Below are positions 55,411-64,000 of a stretch of 64,000 bases of DNA, piece after piece. Every line of letters begins with the position of its first letter. The stretch's first letter is position 1. The translations under genes and the position numbers were made by a program. Origin of the DNA: Branchiostoma floridae (lineage: Eukaryota; Chordata; Leptocardii; Amphioxiformes; Branchiostomatidae); assembly GCF_000003815.2 (NCBI RefSeq), contig NC_049982.1, forward strand, positions 33,075,746-33,139,745, in the 5' to 3' direction. The notes beneath the pieces are model-generated. The model searched no databases. It had not been told where the DNA came from and saw only the letters and a program-made list of their open reading frames with translations.

Positions 55411-58400
55411 GTCCAATTGGACCGCGGCTAATAAAATAAGTGCAATGCCCGCGCCGAGGGACTAATGAATATTGACAGGTGGAGTGAACGGACATGTTAC
55501 GTTATTTGCTGGCTCCTGAGTGCAAGCCTCCCGACTGACAGACAAGAGACAAGCCAACGCCCTGCCTGACCTCCCGGCCCATCGCTCACAACACGGACTT
55601 TAATTGTAGTGGCCTGTCAATTATCTGCCAGGGCGCTGTCACGACTAGTCATCTTTGCTAGATTCCCAGAATAACGAGAGAAGCAAATAAACCTTGGATG
55701 TGTTGCTGAGTGCCAGGGGTCAAACCCGGGTCTCTGTCATCACTCCGGTACCCAACACGTAGGTCGGGGTACTCTGAAGGGTTCTGTCGGGGTCAGTAGA
55801 CAGTAGTGCGCGTAGTTTTTAACTCCGACGTCTGTCTCTCTGTGGACCACAACAGAACCCCCCCCCCCCCCCGTGGGTATACCTAACGTCTTGAAAAGAA
55901 ATATATCGTGAAAGTCATTGGCAATAAAAACATAAAAACACAATGTTTGATACACTGCAAAAGTTAATCTCTTTCTGCTAGGGGTACCTGGTGTTGCGAA
56001 CGTTCGAACTTTACGGCTTACTGTACTATTGGTATATCAAAGGTCTTCTGAGAAGATGAAATAATCAATGTAATACTGGTATTAACATGATTGGCGTTCT
56101 TTGTATCAATATGGCTTGCCGTGTAACCTTCCGCTGGAATGCTAATTGGGTTTTTATAAGGGAAAATAATGTTCTTCTCTTTACTCTCTTTTTTTTCGAA
56201 AGTTACTAGATACCCTAATCAGCCATACGGCATTACTTAAGGTAAGTTGAAGTCCTTCCCGTACCAGATGGTGCATAGGACGGCACCCATCTCCGTTTCT
56301 GTAGCCCCGGGCCACACAACTTTTGTAATCACTACAGCAGGGGGCTAGTCCACTGGTAGTGGTGTGTGTTCAACTACCATGCTCCTTCTCAAATTCTTCC
56401 TCACATGCTGCTTTCTCTAAGCAGAGAAAGCAGAAAGTACCATATCTGAAGTCTCTTTGACATAGCGCATGATTTGGCCAGGGATCCACCAACCGAATGC
56501 AAGGCGAACATCATTGCAGTGGCGTTTAATAGTGCAGCTGAAACGCACTCAGCGCCGCGGATCATACATAGACATCAAGCAGAAACTGTGGTTCCGTAAC
56601 CGCTGAGCAATGTTCTCCTGTCTATTCTATTTGCAGAGATCGGGATAGACATCTCCTGAGAGAGTCCTCGTGTGAAGTGGGTGGGGGTTATTGACCTCGA
56701 GCCTACTGACAATTTCTGATAACCCTCCTCAAGTGCCACGCCACTTTACAGCACTTATCAAAAAGAGGGCCCTTAACCGGAAGTAACCCCTGTCTGTACG
56801 TTCTCTTTTATAGGTACATGTTTGAGGGGAAAACGTCGTCGCTATCTTTGTTCACTCTAAAAATGAATCCTATGCCTTCTTCGAAACAGATAACGTTAAA
56901 GTTGTGCGGAGAACAGCGAAGTTAGTGAGACTGAAAGGTTGTGAACAAACTCTGTCCGCGTTTGTCGTGCTAGACTTTGAGCTTTCTAGATCATCAATAG
57001 ACATAATTTTATGACATGTATGTAACAGCTTCAGTATCGTATGGGGGGGGGGGGGGTCCTCTTGCTATAACAACTGGGATGTCGACTACCCGCTGCTCAG
57101 CAAAATGTCGTATGATAAAGTAGAAGAAGTTCTTCAACACTTTGTACAAAGTCTTTTTCCTCTGCATCTGACTCAATATCCGTAGAACTTCTTGGAACAC
57201 GGTTGCAGCCACCTTTCTACAACGGTCTCACAGCTAATTAGTAAAGGTCACAGGTCAACATCTGGGCTGTTTGAGCTGCACCTAACAATCATAGTAACAT
57301 GGCCACTTGCCGTCTGCAGCTTTGAGGTCTCTTCAGATTGTTACCTCCATGAAAAATGGAGGCATAGTTTTTGGTGTGTCTGTGTGTGTGTCTATGCGTG
57401 TGTGTCTGTTTGTGTTTCCGGATATTTGTGGTCACCATAACTCTGGTTGGGTTATAATGATATTTGATATGTGGGTAGGTATTGCAAAGACGAAGGTCAG
57501 GGTGATTTTGGGCCCCCTGGTGTGTGACCTTGGTACTGCAGCAGAACGACTTTTTGTATCTTTTGACCTGGACATGCTATGGTCTTGATTTTTTGGTGGC
57601 ATATAGCTTGTAATGTATCATAAGAAGTGACTGGACGTCAGGTCGTGGTTTGATTGAGTATGCTGAAACAGTGTATGTTAAAACACCATGTGAGACACAA
57701 CAAAAAATTAAATATGTTAGAATATCTACCAGACTACTGACTGAATATTGACAGGGCAGGGGACTTTGGATAAGCTTGAAATAAAAGCCTAGTTAAGTGG
57801 TAGTAAGAGTTATAGATAGCTCAACAGACTGCAAAAGACTTACTGGAAATCCCATGACAATTTACTGGTCCCTATTTGACCAGACTGTTCTCTGTTTTCA
57901 TCCACCTGACACGTCTGCCTGGAGACTATAGACACAAGTGTCTACTTAAAGTCTACCACCCACTGTCGTCAAAATCTTGGAAATACGTCTTAGTCGTATC
58001 AACGGTAATGTATTGCATAACGTATAATATATACTTTTGGTACTTATTGCCATTGTCAAGATCCTATTTCTGAACAAGAGCGATGTATCCTTGTTAGAAA
58101 TAGATATTACAGAAGTCCTTTGACGGTACGCACGAATCTCACCATTGGTCCTCAAAAGCTCATACTTACTTTGGAGAGATGTTGTCAAAACATGTTCATT
58201 TGTTTCATTTCTTAAACAACGTGTATGTAAGAAGAAAAATACGCTTGTCTATATTACATGTTCATTCTCTTTGTACTACGAGAAAAATGAGAACAGTACT
58301 ACAGAAACATTGGCACTTTATAGTCCTATTTTAAGATTTGACATAGAAATACAGTCATAGAAATACAGTCTACTCTGGTGCCATCCACCCCCTAAACGTA

Positions 58401-59290
58401 TCACACCATTTGGTACTTGATTACTTTAACGAATTTTTTACTACGCCGCCTGGCCGGCTATAACGGGAAACACTTGACCTAGCTGGGCCGACAGACAGCC
58501 GGGAGATATTTCTGGCCTCGGACAGAGGCACTTCTCTGGAAAGGATTATGTGTGTGTTCTCCACACATGTTATCGTTCACTCCACTGATGATAAATCGAG
58601 GAGGAGGGGCAAGATTTGGGTGGACAACCATCGGACGACAAGTTGAGTACTCATTGAGAGCTATTCCCCTGAAAGTTCGACTGGACAAAGTATTACCATG
58701 GGGTGGCAAAACGGAAAGAAAACGTTCTGAAGTAGGGAAGTATTATTAGTGGCAGTTGGTGGCTTTCTCGGTCATCGTTTTACAGAAAACTGAACCTTTC
58801 TTATTCCCAACATTCCCGTGTATCATTTACAGTTGATGTGGAAAAGACAGACTTCCTAATTAAATAATTCTATTGGATACGAGCATCGATGAGCGAATCA
58901 TGCCTGTTGTCTGACATACCAGGCGCCTTTGCCTTTGGCCCTATTGTTTCTCGTCTCTCGCGTTTGGGCGAGTGAGCGACGCGAAAATAAGTCAATAAGT
59001 CAAAATTGTGTGTCAAACAACTTCCCTTCAGTCTAGTCCTATTGAATGAATGAATGTATAAACGAACGAACGAATGAACTAACGAACTACTAGTGAATGA
59101 ATGAATGAATAAATGAATGAGTGAATAAATGAATGAGTGAAAGAATGAAGGAAGGAAGGAAGGAAGGAAAAATGAATGAAAAATGAATGAATGTAACCGA
59201 GTCAGACTATACTATACCTCATATCAGTAAAACATAAATGCTGAGAGAAATTTCATCTGCTAGACAAACTTTCCCTACTTTGATGTAAGC
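55411..59290. other. Upstream non-coding region, part 1
   Basis: No exon supported. Contains GGGTCA-AACCC-GGGTCT near 55717 (DR5 with one mismatch), a repeat with GTTACCTCCATGAAAAATGG at about 57342 followed by a TG-rich run, a DR1 at 57245-57257 and the GAAT microsatellite at 59043. Confidence 0.5.
59043..59194. repeat. (GAAT)n / (GAAG)n microsatellite
   Basis: Imperfect tetranucleotide array, GAAT units grading into AAGG units. Confidence 0.9.
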
Positions 59291-59302
59291 GTACCGTTCG
59301 AC

Positions 59303-59501
59303 TAGTCTCTACCAGACTCCGGATCGCTGGAAAAATTGTAGAAATGGAACAAAAAATAGAGGAGTAAGCCGGCCAGAGGAATATAACCGGCCAGGGAACA
59401 GCACGCACCGTAGATCGCGAGCTGTTCCCTGGCCGGCTATATTCCTCTCTATTTGTTCCATTTCTACGATTTTCCAGCGATCCGGAGTCTGGTAGAGACT
59501 A
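59303..59501. mobile_element. 199-bp foldback MITE with 9-bp target duplication
   Basis: CCGTTCGAC on both sides (59294-59302, 59502-59510). The arms TAGTCTCTACCAGACTCCGG and CCGGAGTCTGGTAGAGACTA continue inverted almost to the centre (GGAATATA…TATATTCC). A 9-bp duplication and long inverted arms fit a Mutator-like element. Confidence 0.8.
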
Positions 59502-60896
59502 CCGTTCGACCTCAAGCCTGGGTGCGCCATCCTCTGCAGTAACCGCTGGTTAAATCCAAAGTTTTGCTTGCTAACAACAAGGTGTCCAGTATGAAAGTCG
59601 TATCTTATTATTTGTGCAGAAGAGGTCCTGATTTGCTTGAGTTTATCTAATGGTGCTTGATAAACTTCTTAAGTATGAAATCCCCGTCAGAGACCTTTAG
59701 AGTAAGATTATAGTATTTCGGACTGATTGTGCATATACGATCTTGATTTGCGTGTTTGATATCTAAGGATGTGCCTCTCTTTTACAGTTACATTTGTCAC
59801 ATGTTTCAGAGATAAATCATTGACAGCAGCGGATTTACTAAATAAAAAGAGTAGGTTATGCAAATTTTCTCCTGATTTGCATAATTTACATATGATTTGA
59901 AAGTCATGACGCTTCTAGTCGCCACCGTGTCTCTGATACGCTCCCGTATGAAGACATGGGTCTGTCTCGGCGCACGCCTGACCCGGTCATAGCTCTGAGA
60001 ATTACAGCGAGAACTTTGGGTGAACTCGGGACGACTCCGGACCGCACGCTTGGAGTCATGACCTAATCCACAGGAACATTGTAAACACTGCCTGTCCTCC
60101 CCGCCCATGGACTTTTTATTGTTAGTGACCTCCCCATGACTCGTAAACCAGCTGCTTACGACTTTCAGCTGTGCGAGTCAAGGCCGGACTATTTGGAGCC
60201 CGGAGCTGACGGGGTTTACGGAGTCACTTGGCGCAAGGACTGAGAGGGGTCTGTATTACAATGGAACCGTATTTAATGCCTGGAAGATATCCTGCTCACT
60301 GTAAATGACATTACCTCGTGGTCTAGCTTTTAATACGGGTCTGCACGCAACCCACCGCGTCCCTCCGGTCTGTAACGTCTTGCAACTTTTATTTTCTTCA
60401 TCTGGTCGGTTTACGTGCGAGCGATTCTGGCACGCTAGCTTGTGTCGTTCCAGAGAATCGGGTATCCCTTCTAGCCCATTTCGCAACACCCACCCGGCAA
60501 ACTTAACTCCGTGCGACAAAAAAAAAGGAAAAACCGTCTCCCAAGCCTTGTAACGTTAAACAGTGGCTATGGTGAAAAACAGCTTCTTTGTTTACTCGGA
60601 CAGGACGTCTTGGCTGTGGGGTGGTTAGGACATGTCGGTTGAGTCCTTGCCACATCATGACGTTTTTAAACATACTGAACTTAATTTGTATCGTAGTGAA
60701 AGTTTGGGGGCAAAATTGTCGAGTACCTCACTACGAAGACGCGCGCACTTATTACGTCATAATCGCCGGTGTCTTTATACCCCCGGCGACGCATCTGATC
60801 ATTGGCAGGCATCCATAACACAAACAGTAGTATCGTTCATTTTTATTTGCTTTCAATGCCGCGTTGGACAAGTAAGATGCCCAAACACTTAGATAT

Positions 60897-60957
60897 GGGT
60901 CAAGGGGGTCATGGATCGGAAGGTCAGGGAGAGTTCAGGAGGGTCATTTAGAGTTCA
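60897..60957 (+). promoter_or_regulatory. Cluster of six nuclear-receptor half-sites (two DR5, two DR3)
   Basis: In one orientation: GGGTCA (60897), 3-bp gap, GGGTCA (60906), 9-bp gap, AGGTCA (60921), 5-bp gap, AGTTCA (60932), 3-bp gap, GGGTCA (60941), 5-bp gap, AGTTCA (60952). Positions are 5.8 kb upstream of the CYP26 ATG. DR5 is the preferred RAR/RXR spacing; DR3 is bound by VDR/RXR-like dimers. Confidence 0.6.
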
Positions 60958-61339
60958 CCATACCCTTGAGCCGGCAGTTTACGTCGACAATTTACTACAA
61001 TGTGTGAACTGGAAAAAACACAACCTCTTCCTGAACAAACTTCCCTTCACACGAGAACGGAGGCATGCTTTACGTACAGGCGGGCCTGGTGCACGGCGAG
61101 ACGACAGGTTGTACCGCAACATGCCTCCTGCCATGGGCTGCGCCGTAGGTGAACATAGAGTAGAGTAGACTTTTCTTCGGCCAGGTAGGAAACGGATGAT
61201 TCCATTTTAGGGCGCTCTTCGCTTCTATGTCACAGTCATTTCCAATGTTGTGGGGGGTACAACCGACTCAGACATGAAGATTACAGAATTAGAAACATGG
61301 ATCATTTCTATGGGTGAAACATTCTTCCTAACCTAGAGA

Positions 61340-61580
61340 TCAATGAATGAATGAATGAATGAAGACCTTTATTGTACATTTTTGCCCAACCGAGCTATAT
61401 ATTAAAGTAGTGCAGGTTACGACAAAGACAAATCATGCATATAGAAGTACCACAGATCTTAAATCTAACACAGAAGTTAGGCTTTTCAATGAAAATGACT
61501 TCCGGATCTTTCATCAAGGGAACCGTATCTGTCATTCCGTCTCCAGAACACAATTAAAACATCTATCTAGGTAACACTTG
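61340..61580 (-). mobile_element. Possible retroelement 3' tail
   Basis: On the minus strand GTACAATAAAGGTCTTC is followed by a (ATTC)n run ending at about 61341, the arrangement seen at LINE/SINE 3' ends with tetranucleotide tails. No ORF supports the class. Confidence 0.3.
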
Positions 61581-62212
61581 GTGAATTTGAAAACTCGCAG
61601 AAATCTGAACACGACAGGTACGATTTGCGTTATAAGTTAACTTTAACTTTATTTGAATTGTAACGAGACAAGTTAGAAGAAACGCAGAAACAGATCTGTG
61701 TGACCCATGTGCTAACGTACAAAACGTAGGGTCATGTGCCACCATGTGACTCAGCACTGCAGGTATATACAGATTACATGTACATTCGCCAACCACTTCT
61801 TGTCTCTGGAAATGTGCGAGGTTATTGTTGAACATTTGTCTGTACTGCTGTACTACTCGTTCTTGTCACCATTATAACATTCTACGTGATTTTAAAGCAT
61901 GTCTTTCTTTCTATCACTATCGTATAATGTACAATCTGCCACCAAGGATGTGTTAATCGCCTCTCATTGACAGATCGTGCTGGGCTGGCAGTCCGACACG
62001 GATGTTGTGATGAGGGTGTGACTGCCGTGACAGAGGAAACAGCTACTGATGCGTGTTCACTTGTCATGCCTGCTCCGTCATTCCATCTGCCCGCTCTGCC
62101 AGCTGCAGCTGCCCCTATCCTCCGTTGCAGTCTTCGAACGGGGCTGGTTTTTATTTTAGGGGAGGAGGGGCGTTGGTTCGCGATTTTCAACGTTGGCTAG
62201 GTTCTCTTGTGC

Positions 62213-62278
62213 CGGGAAAGGGAGTTTGCCGTGGAAGGGAGTTTGCTGGGGAAGGGAGTTTGCCGTGGAAGGGAGTGT
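62213..62278. repeat. 17-18-bp tandem repeat
   Basis: Four copies of GGAAGGGAGTTTGCCGT with small variation. Confidence 0.8.
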
Positions 62279-62936
62279 TGCCCCGTCCTCGAGACGAGCT
62301 ATTAAAGCTGCCCCGTTCTAGACTGTACAGCCATAACAGAGCTACACTGCCCTGGCCCTTTCCCAAGCAAAATGATATTGGAAACCGCTGTAGATGAAGA
62401 TAGACTTTAGAGCCTCAATGATATCCTTTGAGACGTAACTGTTCATGGAAATAAGAAGTCCTTATTGCCACAACAAAATGACAGCGACTTTCGTAAGGTC
62501 TACAACTATTTACAGTGCATATAGAAAGACATAATGAATATCTATAGATAGGAATAAGTCAACATATTGATTCTAGCGTGTCATTTTGACTATTAGTTAA
62601 ACGGTATGAACATTCTTTGATATATTTGAATTATAAATATTTGCATATCTATACAAAGTAAGGGTTGTGGCCTCCCATAATGTAGTTGCTATCGAACGGA
62701 AAGTAAAATATACTTGAGAGCAAGCGGAAAGAAATGTGAACAGATTTGTGCGCTTATCGTGAACAATCCATAAGAAGGTGACGTTCATCTTCGATCTCAT
62801 TTGCGATGACTTGGGCAGAAAAGACAAATATGGAGGTTGGGAAGACTTGTGTGGATTGTAATGCTGCCCCACCGGCCGGTGAGGCTTTAGTTTGGGTCCA
62901 GTGAGGTGAGATGAGGTGAGGTCAGGGAAGGGTTCC

Positions 62937-63177
62937 TAGCCTCCTTCACCGGCCTTTCTGGGGGCAGTGAAGGAAATATGCCGCGAAAGGAAATATGCCG
63001 GGAAAGGAATATATGCCGGGAAGCTTGTACTCGCCCCGGCATATATTCCTTTCAAGGCATATTTCCTTCACGGCGTATTCTCTCAGTTGTAAATCGACCT
63101 AAAAATCAACCCCCCCGCCCCTCCCCCCCAACATATTCCGCCAATGCCCCCAGAAATGCCGGTGAAGGAGGCTATTA
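62937..63177. mobile_element. 241-bp foldback MITE with 9-bp target duplication
   Basis: AAGGGTTCC on both sides (62928-62936, 63178-63186). The ends TAGCCTCCTTCACCGGC and GCCGGTGAAGGAGGCTA are inverted (right end carries an extra TTA). The interior has tandem GGAAATATGCCG units, also inverted. Confidence 0.75.
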
Positions 63178-63701
63178 AAGGGTTCCGCTCTCCACCCCCA
63201 CCCCCTCACGAGAAACCCCAAGCGGACAGGGAGACCAAATGTCGTGCCTGTTTGTGATGAACCCCAGTCCTTTGTCATTATTCCTTTTGCTGTGACATTT
63301 GCGACAGCGCGGTCCCCTTCATCAGACAATTTACGACACCACTTTGTTTTGAGGACTGGTGCACAACTCCCCCCCCCCCTCCAACCCCCCGTCAGCCATG
63401 TGCTGACCAGCCCCCGTCACTTGCACGGCAATTTCCCACGATGAGAACATAGAGGACACAAACAAATCACCGTGGAAGAAGGCCCCGCACGCTGACTGAT
63501 GTGGTCAAAGTGCATCTCTCTCAACTGTCTGTCAGGCAACAATAGGTTGATCTCTCCTCGTGTGGTTTAAACACATTGGGGTTAATTGCTGCCGTCTCGT
63601 GTCAGGTTGTCCAAAGGTTAACCAGACTGGATAGGGTCATCTGTAGGGCACGTCGCCTGGGAACGATTCACGGCCGCGACTCAAGGCGCGAGCACACCGC
63701 G

Positions 63702-63801
63702 TAGTCTGTACCAGGCTCCCCAGGTCGCTGGAATAGTAGTAAAAATTGACCAGAGGAATTGGTTGGAACAGTTTGCGACCTGGGGAGCCTGGTAGAGGCT
63801 A
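63702..63801. mobile_element. 100-bp foldback MITE of the TAGTCT family
   Basis: Arms TAGTCTGTACCAGGCTCCCC and GGGGAGCCTGGTAGAGGCTA. Flanks CACACCGCG and CAAAACGCG match at seven of nine bases, an aged 9-bp duplication. Confidence 0.65.
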
Positions 63802-64000
63802 CAAAACGCGCGCAACGGCAATACTGCCAACCAACTCAGTACAGCAAAATGTTTTGATAAGCAGTATTACAATTGAGTTGTTTGTTTAAATTGGCATGAC
63901 ATATTATGGTAAGATGACTATTAAATGGGTAAAATTTAATCAAGAAGGTAGTATCCAGAGTCGACCCACAGAAACGTGTCTCTGACGCTTTAATAGCCCG

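Overview
The window is an animal (intron-bearing, repeat-rich) draft-assembly segment. Its gene content points to a cephalochordate such as Branchiostoma. It carries a CYP26 retinoic-acid hydroxylase with an upstream DR5 element, a KANSL3 orthologue whose encoded exons align with the vertebrate protein as I remember it, many short inverted-repeat transposons, and four 100-N gaps. The genus is inference; no rRNA, mitochondrial or species marker is present. Four gene-level loci can be supported. (1) Minus strand, about 5.9-16.6 kb: a multi-exon gene for a MIF4G-domain protein of the CTIF/PAIP1 type with a C-terminal SAM-like segment. (2) Plus strand, 17.4-18.65 kb: an uninterrupted ORF with a Lys/Glu-rich coiled coil and a C-terminal Tudor-like beta-rich segment. 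(3) Plus strand, about 25.0-44.1 kb: KANSL3 (NSL histone-acetyltransferase complex subunit 3), fourteen exons including a non-coding first exon, with a gap inside the last. (4) Minus strand, 47.4-55.1 kb: a complete four-exon CYP26 gene of 542 codons including the stop-proximal tail. KANSL3 and CYP26 converge; about 3.3 kb of SINE and foldback repeats lie between them. Layout: 1-5.9 kb, repeats and an unassigned ORF; 5.9-16.6 kb, MIF4G gene with introns full of MITEs, a hammerhead-like motif and a LINE 3' end; 16.6-18.7 kb, the Tudor-like ORF; 18.7-25 kb, intergenic with a 1.57-kb Harbinger-like element, a LINE remnant and a palindrome-rich element; 25-44.1 kb, KANSL3, including an 8.2-kb intron that holds a 2.84-kb Harbinger-like element; 44.1-47.4 kb, intergenic; 47.4-55.1 kb, CYP26; 55.1-64 kb, non-coding DNA upstream of CYP26. 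The most notable signals are two. First, direct repeats of nuclear-receptor half-sites with 5-bp spacing (DR5, the RAR/RXR arrangement) concentrate around CYP26: one about 190 bp upstream of the ATG, two in a 61-bp cluster of six half-sites 5.8 kb upstream, one in intron 3 and one in the last exon. This is the layout expected of a self-limiting retinoic-acid feedback gene. Second, KANSL3 carries two in-frame tandem repeats (57 bp and 75 bp) that multiply a splice acceptor and a splice donor respectively, giving potential for repeat-number-dependent splice choice. The intergenic and intronic DNA also shows several short transposon families whose target-site duplications (TA, TAA, TTAA, 5, 8 and 9 bp) can be read directly.
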